Shown: positions 9,797-20,040, counted from the stretch's first letter. The stretch is DNA of 64,000 nucleotides from Brettanomyces bruxellensis (GCF_011074885.1 NC_054690.1:3043001-3107000), one strand, 5' to 3'. A program made the numbers and translations. The notes: a model not told the origin generated them from the sequence alone.

Positions 9797-12700
9797 TTAC
9801 AAGTCATCATCCTCATCCGAGACGTAGTCATCACCCATCAGCTTCTTCTTCTTCATTCTCTCCTTTCTCTTTCTTCTTCTCTCAGCGGAAGATAACTTCT
9901 TCTTCTTATGCTGGGTAGCGATCTTGTTACCCATAGCATCGAATTTAGGACCCTCATCAGTCTTCTTTTCAATTCTTGGTCCGGAACCCTGTCCCTGGAC
10001 CCAGTCATTACCAGAAGGAGTCATAGTACCATTCTGAACAGTCCAAACTTCCTTGGTCAAACCCTTGGTGAACTCAGAAGAGTGAGTAATGATGATAATA
10101 CCACCCTCAAAACTCTTCAAAGCCTTGGACAAAGCACCCAACGAGTCTCTGTCCAAATAGTTGGTTGGCTCATCCAAAACGATCAAGTGAGGTCTCAACC
10201 AAGTACAAGCAGCCAAAACTAACTTAACCTTCTGACCACCGGACAAAGATCTGATTCTTGTATGGGAAACCAATTCTGGGTCCAAACCGAGCAAAGCACA
10301 GTGCGCCTCGATCTCCTTTCTGGTCAAAGCTCTATACTGACCGTTGGCAAGAGCTTCCTTCATATCAACTTCAGCAACCATCTTGGAGTGACTCTCAACC
10401 AATTCACCTCTTGGAATCCATGCGTTGTCGACCGAAGACATTGGAGTCCATCTCTCACTCTTCATACCAACGTTCTCACCAAGCAAGAACGAACACTCGT
10501 ACTCATACGTGTTCTTGAACTTTCTTCTAGAGTGGATACCGGCAATTCTCCTTGAAGTACCTTCAATGTGGAAAATCTTGTTCATACCCTGCTTGTCCTC
10601 TTCGTTAATCTTCCTGTTAGCACGGTCCATAGTCTCACGATCTTCACCTGTTTGGTATCTCCATTGAATGTACTCAGATGGAGTCATGTCCAAACGACTC
10701 TCGATATGAGAGAAAGCATGCTGCTTGATGTAAGCAATACGACAGTTTTCGTGAATGTAAACATCACCAGATGTTGGAAGAAGCTCACCTGTTAAAACAT
10801 TAACCAAAGTGGTCTTACCAGCACCGTTAGGACCAATAATGGCAATTCTAGAAGACAACGAACACTGGAAAGTGACATGCTGCAGTTGAGGCTTAGAAGT
10901 ACCTGGGTACTGGAAAGTCATGTCATGCACCTTGACAATAGCCTTTTGCTTGGTTTTAACACCTTCCAAGTAACCTGGCTTAGGGAAGCGGAATTCCAAG
11001 TCAGTAGCACTCAAATCCTGGTAAGATCTAGCGGATGGAACCTTCTTGACAAACTCAGACATGTTACCCTTGTACTTTCTAAGCTTCAATCCCTCGTAAT
11101 GGATAATGTACTGAACAGTCTTGTCCAAAAATCCGGAATCGTGGGAAACGACAACAGTCGTAATACCACAGTGAAGCAAGTAGTTGATCAACCAGTCGAC
11201 GTTAACGTGGTCCAAATGGTTAGTTGGCTCATCCAACAACAGAATATCAGCATCTTCCAAGACAGCTCTTGCAAGAGCCAACTTCATCTTCCAACCACCA
11301 GACAACTCGACAATAGGCATGTCCAACATCTCCTCAGAGAAGCCGAACTCTCTAAGCTTAGATCTGATCTGTTCTTTGTTGTATTTCACTCTCTCGTACT
11401 CAAAGATATAGTTGGTAGTACTTGTCTCATCATGAGTACCATCAATATCGTGCTCAACGTAGACAGTTCTGAGAACATCCTGGGATGGGAAACCCTCAAC
11501 CTGACCATTAGCCATGGCCTTCAGTAGAGTAGACTTACCAGCACCGTTAGGACCACAAAGACCGTATCTTCTACCTCTTTTCAAACGAAGCTGAGACTTG
11601 TTCAAAAGAATCTTAGCACCATAAGCCAAAGAGAACTCACAGTTACAGAGATCTTCACCGTCGTCCTCCTCTTCCTCAAAGACAGGAGGTTTTGGAATGT
11701 TTTCAACGGAAGTACTACGGAAAGTTTCGATAGTCTCGTGAGCAGTCTTCTCGTGAAGGAAGATAGTCAAGAATGGACTCAAAAGGCCATTCCATGTATC
11801 AAAGTTTGTCTTTCTCTCGTCGATCAAGTCACCTGCAATGGCAGCAACGTAATCTTCGACAATGGCAAACCTTGCAGGCTGTTTTCCGACAATCTTCTTT
11901 AAAATCTTCAAGTTCACGCTAATATCACCTGCATTAGAAACCTTTGGAATCGAATCATCCGATGGAATAGCACCGACACGTCTCAAAGTGTTAATAGCAC
12001 GGTTGGTAATGGATCTGGCCTCTGGATCAGCGATGGTATCCATATTAGCTTTCAATGCTGGGAACAATTTTGGCAAGAATGGGGCAATAATCTGTGGATC
12101 TTCAACCAACTTACACATGTTGTCAATAATAACAGCAGACTTTCTCTTGATAGATGTCTCTCTTTCAGCCAAACCTCTCGAAAGCAATGGAACCATGATA
12201 GACAAAGCAGCAGTAGTAACATCAGAAACGAAAGTAGTTGCACCCAAAGCGTGAACAGTCTCTGGAACATCATCAGGGTTTCTGATAGAATCAATCAACT
12301 TAGGAATGAAAGGCTCAATATCCTTGTTGTCGATGGTAGCAGTACACTTAGAAATAGTTTCGGTGGCAGCCTTCTCAACCTCAGGCTTAGTGTCCCACAT
12401 AGCCTCGGAAAGAACTGGAATCAACTCAGGCATTCTAAGGGCAAGTTGATTCTTAGCAGTGTCGACGAAGACGGAAATGGCCTTAAGGTCGGCAATCTTC
12501 TCCTGCCATCTACCCGTAGATGACAGAGACTCGGTGATCTTTGGCAAGATAAATTTGAGTGAGAAGGGAGTAATGGCGTTAGCAATAGCCAAAAGAGCCT
12601 TCTCGGCCCGTTCTCTCAAAAGTTCATTCTTGTCACCGCACTTTTTGCAAACACTGGAAACAACATTGGCAACGTATGGCTCAACGGAAGGGGAAAGATC

Positions 12701-12934
12701 CTTCTCATTAGCAATATGAGCAACTGCGCTAAGAGCATTCGCTGAAGTCTTCTTGTTGTCGATAGCCTTCTGTAACTTTTGGAAGAATTCAAAAGGAACA
12801 TCGTGCTCAACAATAGGTCCATTCAAAAATGAAGAAACGTTGGCAGCAACATCGTGCAATTCATCTGGAGAAGCCAAGGAAAGCTTCTCAAACAATTCAT
12901 CCAAAACTTGCTCTGATTGATTGGAATCAGCCAT
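9797..12934 (-). CDS. YEF3: Translation elongation factor 3 (eEF3)
   Basis: Fungal-specific ribosomal ATPase that helps E-site tRNA release and eEF1A recycling. 1045 residues, the family length. Order: HEAT-repeat region (about 1-320), helical linker, ABC1 with Walker A GPNGAGKST, signature LSGGWKMK and Walker B LLLDEPTNHLD, then ABC2 with GPNGAGKTT, a chromodomain-like insertion (GIHSRRKFKNTYEYECSF region), signature LSGGQKVKL and VLDEPTNYLD. A lysine-rich tail (KKKKLSSAERRRKRKERMKKKK) binds rRNA and other polyanions in the family. Codon choice is strongly biased (TTG leucine, AGA arginine, GGT glycine), which fits very high expression. Divergent from IDI1. Confidence 0.98.
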   Translation of the reverse strand: MADSNQSEQVLDELFEKLSLASPDELHDVAANVSSFLNGPIVEHDVPFEFFQKLQKAIDNKKTSANALSAVAHIANEKDLSPSVEPYVANVVSSVCKKCGDKNELLRERAEKALLAIANAITPFSLKFILPKITESLSSTGRWQEKIADLKAISVFVDTAKNQLALRMPELIPVLSEAMWDTKPEVEKAATETISKCTATIDNKDIEPFIPKLIDSIRNPDDVPETVHALGATTFVSDVTTAALSIMVPLLSRGLAERETSIKRKSAVIIDNMCKLVEDPQIIAPFLPKLFPALKANMDTIADPEARSITNRAINTLRRVGAIPSDDSIPKVSNAGDISVNLKILKKIVGKQPARFAIVEDYVAAIAGDLIDERKTNFDTWNGLLSPFLTIFLHEKTAHETIETFRSTSVENIPKPPVFEEEEDDGEDLCNCEFSLAYGAKILLNKSQLRLKRGRRYGLCGPNGAGKSTLLKAMANGQVEGFPSQDVLRTVYVEHDIDGTHDETSTTNYIFEYERVKYNKEQIRSKLREFGFSEEMLDMPIVELSGGWKMKLALARAVLEDADILLLDEPTNHLDHVNVDWLINYLLHCGITTVVVSHDSGFLDKTVQYIIHYEGLKLRKYKGNMSEFVKKVPSARSYQDLSATDLEFRFPKPGYLEGVKTKQKAIVKVHDMTFQYPGTSKPQLQHVTFQCSLSSRIAIIGPNGAGKTTLVNVLTGELLPTSGDVYIHENCRIAYIKQHAFSHIESRLDMTPSEYIQWRYQTGEDRETMDRANRKINEEDKQGMNKIFHIEGTSRRIAGIHSRRKFKNTYEYECSFLLGENVGMKSERWTPMSSVDNAWIPRGELVESHSKMVAEVDMKEALANGQYRALTRKEIEAHCALLGLDPELVSHTRIRSLSGGQKVKLVLAACTWLRPHLIVLDEPTNYLDRDSLGALSKALKSFEGGIIIITHSSEFTKGLTKEVWTVQNGTMTPSGNDWVQGQGSGPRIEKKTDEGPKFDAMGNKIATQHKKKKLSSAERRRKRKERMKKKKLMGDDYVSDEDDDL

Positions 12935-14099
12935 TTTGCTTGTTATGTCCGATACTTCAAGTCCAACCTAGAGGATTGTCTCTATATACAGAGTCCAAGG
13001 TAAGAAGATCGCAGTTAGGACCGTATAGTAAAATCGAGTAAAAGGGCTGAAACTGCTTTGTATAAAGGTTGTGAAAAAAATTTTTCTCTTTCTTTTTTTC
13101 TCTCTCCCTTTGCAGAAAAATTTTTCAGTTAGAGGAAAATTTTTTAGAAATCTTAAACTCCTATTGTCTCTGCTCCCATATCGCTGTAAACACCTAATTA
13201 AGCACGCCCTCTTGATTTAAAACGAAGATCCTCAAATATTATCTTGTATTTAGTGTACGACATGGACAATTCCAAGCCAGGAGCAGCTGTGAGGTCTTAA
13301 AAATGATACAGGATGTTTCAATTTGGCCGCTATTTTTTAAGGAATCGTCATGTTACTAAGTTGTATCCTGGGATCTTAGAAACAATTGTTATGGACAAAT
13401 ACTATTCGGCTGGTAATAAAATTTTCCTTCCTTTTTTCTTCGCGGTTATTCAGCATAATCTCTGACTTCCTACAAACTGGTTAATTGATTGTTCCACGAC
13501 TTATTTTTTTTGTAAATTCCTGGATAACGACGTTGTAGGGCTGGCTGTGTTTGCACAGTCTGTCGTCCGGAGTTCAAAGTTCTGTACGTGTCACGTGATC
13601 AATATGTTTAGGATTCTTGCATGATGTTTATACTATTACGTTAAATTCTCTTTAGGATACATAAATTTTAAAGATCCATTCTTGTATCAAGTTGAACACA
13701 TAATTTAAGGAAGCATTTAAGATTTTGTGGTATTTTTTACTAAGTTAAATGAGGTCAGTCATTGCAACTCTCACAGCTATGAATTTTTAATTGAATCCAA
13801 TGTAAAAAGAAATAGCATATATCGACGACCCCTATCTTAGATATCAGTCTTCTCGCGACGCCTGCTCACACAAAAAAAAAAGTTTCTCACCTCAAGCAAA
13901 ACTTTATCAATAAATTCTTCATATTTACCAATCTGTTCCAACTAATATAAATCGAATAAAAGCGGAAACTGCTTACTTCCCTGATATATTTTAAAGACTT
14001 TAAAATAAAGACCAACTATCACTCATTTTAATTTTGATTGCTTTAATTGTGTTCTTGTCGCTCTTAGTGTATAATTACAGACCAACCTATCATTGCATA
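12935..14099. promoter_or_regulatory. Divergent promoter region of YEF3 and IDI1
   Basis: 1.17 kb between the two start codons. On the YEF3 side, three RRPE-like A-then-T blocks cluster at 13072-13086, 13115-13126 (the palindrome GAAAAATTTTTC) and 13135-13145, within a pyrimidine-rich tract, as is common upstream of translation and ribosome-biogenesis genes. A CACGTG E-box within TCACGTGA (13591-13598) is a Cbf1-type site about 500 bp from IDI1. No further gene or repeat is seen. Confidence 0.55.
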
Positions 14100-14966
14100 A
14101 TGACTCAGGAGCTAACTCCGTACCACAAATTAGTAAAGTCTTTATCAAAAGATGACATTTTTGAAAGATTTCCTGATGTGATACCTCTTGAAAGAACAAC
14201 TGGAGAGAAACGATCGGATTCTGATTATGAGAAAACGACAGATGTTGTTGGTTCATCTTCTTTGTTTGCTGGTCATGATGAAGAACAAATTCGATTGATG
14301 GCAGAGAATTGTATTGTCCTAGACTATAACGATATTCCTATAGGTTCAGGAACGAAGAAATTATGTCATATTATGAAAAATATTGAAAAGGGCCTTCTAC
14401 ATAGGGCATTTTCCGTCTTTTTGTTTGATTCTCAGAATAGGCTTCTTCTCCAACAAAGGGCAGATGAGAAAATTACTTTCCCGCAAATGTGGACTAATAC
14501 CTGCTGTTCGCATCCACTCTGTGTGCCATCCGAACTCGGCTTTTCAATGGATTCGATGAATGGAACTAACATTCATTCCTTGGACACTGCAATCAGGGGA
14601 GTTAAGTCGGCTGCAGTTAGAAAGCTTAAGCATGAACTCGGAATAGAACCTGAGTACGTTCCTGCCTCTAATTTCAAATTTTTAACAAGAATTCATTATA
14701 TGTCCCCTAGTAATGGTGGTTGGGGAGAGCACGAAATAGATTATATATTGTTTGTCAAATCTGATGGAAAGGTTCAAGCAAATCCTAATGAAGTTAAGGC
14801 TTATAAGTACGTCAGTGCCGAGGAATTGAAAGAAATGTTCAAATGCAAGGATCTTAAGTTTACACCTTGGTTTAAACTTATTTGTGAATCTTATCTCTTT
14901 GATTGGTGGAAGCATATTAACAAATTAGATGATTGTACTTCAACAACTATTAATAGGATGCTATGA
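14100..14966 (+). CDS. IDI1: Isopentenyl-diphosphate delta-isomerase
   Basis: Interconverts isopentenyl and dimethylallyl diphosphate in the sterol/isoprenoid pathway. 288 residues, the same length as S. cerevisiae Idi1. Nudix-fold landmarks: HRAFSVFLFD at about 101-110, LLLQQRA, TNTCCSHP with the catalytic cysteine at about residue 136, and GWGEHEIDYI carrying the catalytic glutamate. The C-terminus FTPWFKLICESYLFDWW is typical. The ATG at 14100 gives the family length; the frame is open further upstream only from a TTG at 14034. Followed by a 2.5-kb gene-poor LTR region. Confidence 0.97.
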   Translation: MTQELTPYHKLVKSLSKDDIFERFPDVIPLERTTGEKRSDSDYEKTTDVVGSSSLFAGHDEEQIRLMAENCIVLDYNDIPIGSGTKKLCHIMKNIEKGLLHRAFSVFLFDSQNRLLLQQRADEKITFPQMWTNTCCSHPLCVPSELGFSMDSMNGTNIHSLDTAIRGVKSAAVRKLKHELGIEPEYVPASNFKFLTRIHYMSPSNGGWGEHEIDYILFVKSDGKVQANPNEVKAYKYVSAEELKEMFKCKDLKFTPWFKLICESYLFDWWKHINKLDDCTSTTINRML

Positions 14967-15323
14967 TGTATCTGGTTGATTGGATGTTTCCTTTTAAGAT
15001 GTTAACATATTTATTTCTTTTTTAAGTTTTATTTTGCTTCAATCTACTTTAGATTATTGCATTTATAAATGCTTTTTTCTGTCAACTTTTCTGTATCAAA
15101 TATATCACAAAGGGATTAAATGAACAAAACAACTCGGGTTGTATAGAATTTGATACCATGACGTGTGTAATATCATACACTTTAGAGAGTCATCGAGATG
15201 ATTTCTGCTTTGCGGATAGCTTTTTAGTGTACTTCCCTTCTAAATCACGCTATTAATTTTTTTTTGGGGGGAAGTATCTGTATTTTTCCAAATACTTAAG
15301 TTTATAATAATGATATATATATA

Positions 15324-15583
15324 TGTAATAGATGCGTCGAGAGTCGCGTCTACATAAAGCTGCCCTGCCTTGTTTATGCCCAAGAAAACCTCGCTCATAA
15401 GGATCAAAGGTATTTGAACATGTGCATTCCCCTTTTTATCCTGTTCTTTTACCTTCTTACTTAGTTCTTTTTACTTTTATACTTTTTCTTTCTTTAGCCT
15501 TAAAAACACTCAATACTAGTTATAACAAAAACTTCATAAAGTAATCGGCGTCACACTTAAACCAATTAACCAAAACTATTACA
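15324..15583 (+). mobile_element. Solo LTR copy A (Ty-like retrotransposon)
   Basis: 260-bp element beginning TGTAATA and ending TATTACA, a 7-bp terminal inverted repeat with TG...CA ends. It is flanked by the 5-bp direct repeat ATATA (15319-15323 and 15584-15588), although the surrounding AT repeats weaken that evidence. It aligns along its whole length with the LTR at 19605-19867 (about 85% by eye). No retrotransposon coding sequence lies next to it, so it is a solo LTR left by recombination. Same orientation as copy B on the other side of GAP1. Confidence 0.85.
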
Positions 15584-15806
15584 ATATATATAATATATAT
15601 ATTGTTGTGACTAAAAGTTGAATCGTACCACCATGCCCATTTGGCTTGGAAAATATTCGGCTTAATTGACCCCTGTGTCGAAATAACGTTTTAACTATTT
15701 AAATTTTACTTTACAATTGAATATAACACAAAAATATTCCCAATTAACACTGAATTTCATTTTTGCATATTTGGAAGATGAATAACTTAAATTTGCGGTT
15801 ACTAAA

Positions 15807-16076
15807 TGTAATAGCACTAATTTATTTTTTTGTCTAATGTGTGATATTGAGTACTTTATGAAGCTTTCACTAACTTATTGTGCGTTTTCGGAACTAAAGA
15901 AAGGAAGGGGATAAAAAGAAAAAGAGTTAAAGAAGAACGTCTAAAAGAGAAAGGTAAAAGATGAAAGGCATATGTATAAATACCTACATGTGTAAATACC
16001 TTTGGTCCTTATGAGTTTTAGGCATAAAGCAAGGCTGGGCATCTTAATAGACGCGACTATTGCCAGAAATTTTACA
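15807..16076 (-). mobile_element. Decayed inverted solo LTR of the same family
   Basis: Read on the minus strand, this 270-bp stretch follows the same order as copies A and B: TGTAAA start at 16076, AGTCGCGTCTA, TGCTTTATGCC, CATAAGGAC, TTTCTTTAG, CTTCATAAAG, and a CTATTACA end at 15807. Similarity is clearly lower than between A and B, and the flanks (CTAAA and AGTAT) do not match. It therefore looks older, with a degraded or lost target duplication. Confidence 0.7.
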
Positions 16077-17496
16077 AGTATTGGGATAGGAGTCTGAGTG
16101 TAATAGTGGCGCTTTAATTCCTTTACCATAGATACTATCAACTAGTTAACTAGATATTTGAATTGCTGAAGAAGGAAAATAGGTGAAGTAAAAATTATAA
16201 GGAAGGAGAAATTTGATATATATAAATACTTATCATTGTGTTGAGTGATTCTCTTTTAAACAACTAGCAACAAATGCTTTTACGAAGAACAAATTTCTTC
16301 AATATCTTACTTCTAATCTCTTTCAGTGTTCCATTTTATCTTTTCAACTTTCCCCCTCCCCCTTCTCCTCTGTAAGCACTTAATTAATTAATAATACTTG
16401 TTGTAACGGATTAATACCACACTGAGGTTAATCAAAAATATCACTGTGCATGTAAAATGCAATAAAAATCAGTGTTATATGAGATATTGATTTTGAGAAG
16501 AATATAATTTTTCTATTTGAGCAATATTTCATGGCATATTGCCCAGATTAAATTCATGGATTGATCGAACGCAGCTGCACTGCCAATTATTTAGTTACTG
16601 AATGCATGTAATATAGCCAAATATATGTTGATATATATAAATATATATGTTCTAAAACTCAACGAACTTAAGATAATGTAACGGCCAGAGTACGTAGTAA
16701 TTTTCGGGTTAAAAAGGTCTTTCAAACAAAATTCAAATCCTTTTTTTTACATTTATACATTTCTTATAAACAATCTAGTTATATGATTTATTACATTATT
16801 TGTACGTCTCTCAAATTGGTAGGGATCATTCTGAAAAATATATATTTTAGAAAGTACGAAAATGTGGGAAATTTGAGTCGTTGCTTGCAAGCAGCCATCA
16901 GTAAAAAAAAGTATTTTGCGCATAATTTTAATAGTTTTGAACGAAAGAAATACAGCATGATATGATAGCGGGTGGCTAGAGATAATTTTATTTTCGACGG
17001 TAGTACTTGGCTAATCTTTTCGCTATCTTTTAGGTGAACGATGGGCTTCAATTTTTTTTTTATTGTTCCGATTTCTTGGTAGACATTGATAAGAGTAAAA
17101 ATTACTGCATTAGGAATGGCGAAATATTTATTTCTCGGGGCTTGCGGCTTTCTAAAAATCCGGCTGCGTCAATCAAAACCTCTGTCAATTTATTGTTTTT
17201 GACAGATATTATTATACGATAGCGCAGGTTAATGATAACAAAATATTTAATATCAAATACACACAACTTTTTGTATGTTTTCGTATATTTTATTACATGT
17301 GCGATAGCAAAATAAATTGCTTGCTTATCTTGTCGGAAGCTGATATTAGACAGATATTTAAACGAAATATTTAAATATAAATATTGCTCAAAATTAAAAG
17401 AGTATATCGGGTGGAGTTTTCGACTGGATAGTCAAATTGAAACACGGCTACATTTTACGTCATCAAACATACCGCCAAAGGCAACTTTTTTTAAAG

Positions 17497-19269
17497 ATGA
17501 GCATGGATATGAAAGCAGACCCGGAGAAGGATCCAAAAAAGGGCCAATATGAAGTTAATATCACACCAGTTTCAGATGTGGCTTCTCAGGGAACAAGCAT
17601 GGATGCGTCTCATGAAAAATTAGGTGCATGGACAAGATTCAAAGATTCATTTAAACCAGCCGTTGTTGAGGACATCGATCAAAATTTGGAAGGTGCCCAG
17701 AAGAGCAATGTGCGGTCTGCAAAGGCTCCTTTGAGACGAAAACTCAAAAACCGTCACTTACAGATGATTGCAATTGGAGGCTCAATTGGTACTGGCTTAT
17801 TTGTTGGCTCCGGAAGTGCTTTACACAAGGGTGGCCCTGCCGCTTTGTTAATAGACTGGATCCTTACCGGTGTCTCTATGTACTGCACCATACAGGCTCT
17901 CGGGGAACTAGCAGTCGCGTTTCCTATAAGTGGTGCATTTGTTCATTATAATACACGTTTTATATCACCAATGTGGGGATTTTGTATAGCATGGAATTAT
18001 GCGTTTGGATGGTGCATTACTCTTCCGTTGGAATTGGTGGCTGCTTCATTAACCATAGATTTTTGGAATACGACCGTAAATTCTGCCGCATGGGTGGCAA
18101 TTTTTTACGTGGCGATATCAGTCATCAACATGTTTGGTGTCAGGGGTTATGGTGAAGCCGAATTTGTTTTCTCATTTTGCAAGGTTATTACTATTATAGG
18201 ATTTATCATCTTAGGTATTATATTGGATTGCGGTGGTGGACCAGTGAAAGGTTATATCGGGGGTAAATATTGGAGTAATCCAGGTGCATTTGCAAATGGG
18301 TTCAAGGGTGTTTGTTCGGTGTTTGTCACAGCTGCATTTTCGTTCGGTGGTACTGAGCTATGCGGTTTGGCTGCTGCTGAAACAGCAAACCCAAGAAAAT
18401 CACTTCCCGCTGCCACAAAACAGGTCTTCTGGAGAATTACACTCTTTTATGTCATTTCATTGACACTTGTCGGCCTTCTTGTTCCTTATAACGATTCCCA
18501 ATTGCTAAATAAGTCCTCCTCGGCTGATGCAAAAGCATCACCATTTGTGATTGCGCTTAAGAATCATGGTATTAAGGGATTGCCATCAGTTATGAATGCT
18601 GTCATTATGATTGCTGTTCTTTCAGTTGGTAATTCTGGTGTATTTGGTTGCTCAAGATGTTTAGCTTCTCTTGCTGAAATGGGAATGGCTCCAAAATGTT
18701 TTGGCTATATTGATAGAATGGGAAGGCCATTAGTTGGAATTGGTATAGCATTATTCTTTGGATTGCTCTGCTTCTTAGCTGCATGCCCTAACGAATCTAT
18801 GGTGTTCACATGGTTAATGTCTCTTGCCGGTTTATCATCGGTCTTTACTTGGGGCTCAATTTGTGTTTGTCATTTAAGATTCAGAGCTGCTTTGAAAGCT
18901 CAAGGCAGAGATACGAGTGAGTTGGAGTATACCTCTCAGAGTGGAATTGTGGGATCCTGGTTTGGTCTCGCTTTGAATATCATCATTTTAGTTGCTCAAA
19001 TATACGTTGCACTATTTCCTATCGGTGGAAATCCAAGTGCGGAAGAATTCTTCGAAGACTGTATGACAATACCGGTTTTAATCATATTTATAATATTCTA
19101 TTTGATATGGAAAAGGGATATACATATTTTGGTCCCTGTGGACTCAATTGACCTTGATACAGGTAGAAGAGTTGTGGATATTGATTTGGTTAAGCAGGAA
19201 GTTGCCGAGGAAAAGGCATACATCAAAAGTAAGCCGATTTATTACCGGATATACAAATTCTGGTGTTGA
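17497..19269 (+). CDS. GAP1: General amino-acid permease, Gap1-like
   Basis: Plasma-membrane amino-acid/proton symporter of the YAT family. 590 residues (S. cerevisiae Gap1 has 602). The N-terminal cytosolic tail is lysine-rich, as needed for ubiquitin-driven endocytosis. Next come NRHLQMIAIGGSIGTGLFVGSG, the conserved first-helix entry, and about 12 hydrophobic segments. GYIGGKYW, KGVCSVFVTAAFSFGGTE, QVFWRITLFYVISL and the C-terminal FWC all match Gap1 closely. The ATG at 17497 is preferred; the frame opens upstream only from a TTG (17437). GATAAG sites upstream fit nitrogen catabolite control. The gene lies between two direct LTRs. Other YAT permeases (Agp1, Hip1) are less similar. Confidence 0.88.
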   Translation: MSMDMKADPEKDPKKGQYEVNITPVSDVASQGTSMDASHEKLGAWTRFKDSFKPAVVEDIDQNLEGAQKSNVRSAKAPLRRKLKNRHLQMIAIGGSIGTGLFVGSGSALHKGGPAALLIDWILTGVSMYCTIQALGELAVAFPISGAFVHYNTRFISPMWGFCIAWNYAFGWCITLPLELVAASLTIDFWNTTVNSAAWVAIFYVAISVINMFGVRGYGEAEFVFSFCKVITIIGFIILGIILDCGGGPVKGYIGGKYWSNPGAFANGFKGVCSVFVTAAFSFGGTELCGLAAAETANPRKSLPAATKQVFWRITLFYVISLTLVGLLVPYNDSQLLNKSSSADAKASPFVIALKNHGIKGLPSVMNAVIMIAVLSVGNSGVFGCSRCLASLAEMGMAPKCFGYIDRMGRPLVGIGIALFFGLLCFLAACPNESMVFTWLMSLAGLSSVFTWGSICVCHLRFRAALKAQGRDTSELEYTSQSGIVGSWFGLALNIIILVAQIYVALFPIGGNPSAEEFFEDCMTIPVLIIFIIFYLIWKRDIHILVPVDSIDLDTGRRVVDIDLVKQEVAEEKAYIKSKPIYYRIYKFWC

Positions 19270-19604
19270 TACAATAATTGGGGATCAGTATAAGTTTTTT
19301 TCTTAAATTCATTGGCAATAAATATGTGTCTGTTATGTTAATATGGTAGTTAAGTATTCAGTCAGTACTTTATTTAGTAATAACGTAATTCAAGGAAATC
19401 AAGTTGAACAGATGTTGTCTTATGTACATATGCTAATACAAATTCGTACAGTTTTTCTTTTAAATTAATTACACATACTTGGTTTCTTTACCTGTATTAT
19501 TCCCTAGATATTTTCATATTGAATTAACTTTAACTGTTAAACCACAATTTAAAGCAATATTATAAAGTAATTAGGCGTCTCTAATATACGAAAAGAAGAA
19601 TACG

Positions 19605-19867
19605 TGTAATATATGCGTCGACAGTCGCGTCTACATAAGCTGCTCTGCCTTGTTTATGTAGAAGAAAATCTCTCTCATAAGGATTAAATGTATCTATTTA
19701 AGCATCTGTATTTCCCTTTTCATCCCATTCATTTTACCTTTTTACTTAGTTCTTTTTACTTTTATACTTTTCCTTTCCTTAGCCTTAAAAACACTCAATA
19801 CTAGTTATAAAAAAAATTTCATAAATCAATCGACGTCACACTTAAACCAATTTACTAAAATATTACA
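19605..19867 (+). mobile_element. Solo LTR copy B (Ty-like retrotransposon)
   Basis: 263-bp element with TGTAATA at the left end and TATTACA at the right end, flanked by the non-repetitive 5-bp target duplication ATACG (19600-19604 and 19868-19872). Five-base duplications and TG...CA ends are typical of Ty1/copia and Ty3/gypsy integration in yeasts. Very similar to copy A at 15324-15583, with identical runs of about 30 bp, and in the same orientation. No internal retrotransposon genes are present. Confidence 0.92.
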
Positions 19868-20040
19868 ATACGTATAAAAGAAAAATAAAAAGAAAGCAAT
19901 CAGAAGTTAAGAGAATAATTGCCTACCCGCAACTTTCTATAATAATGGACAAGAAGGTGGAGCTGACGTATTTTTTGAATCAATTATCGTTAAATCTGTT
20001 AAAAAGTTATTAAAAGTGCAATCATGGGAGATTTGGTGTG

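Larger units (their letters stand above)
14967..17496. other. Gene-poor 2.5-kb region upstream of GAP1, with LTRs
   Basis: Contains the direct solo LTR at 15324-15583, an inverted decayed LTR at 15807-16076 and the GAP1 promoter. Consensus GATAAG sites occur at 17088-17093 (plus strand) and 17324-17329 (minus strand, CTTATC). GATAAC and GATAAT variants also occur, fitting GATA-factor nitrogen control. Short frames at 16783-17222 have no recognisable content. Confidence 0.6.

Noticed and set aside
10877..11527. 216-residue plus-strand ORF inside YEF3
   Set aside because: Antisense shadow of the strongly codon-biased eEF3 gene. It has no family features and lies wholly within conserved ABC-domain coding sequence. 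Similar plus-strand frames across 9908-12719 are rejected for the same reason.
16728..16750. TTCAAATCC followed by a T-run, resembling a tRNA 3' end with a Pol III terminator
   Set aside because: The T-run follows the box immediately, leaving no room for the rest of the T-stem and the acceptor stem.
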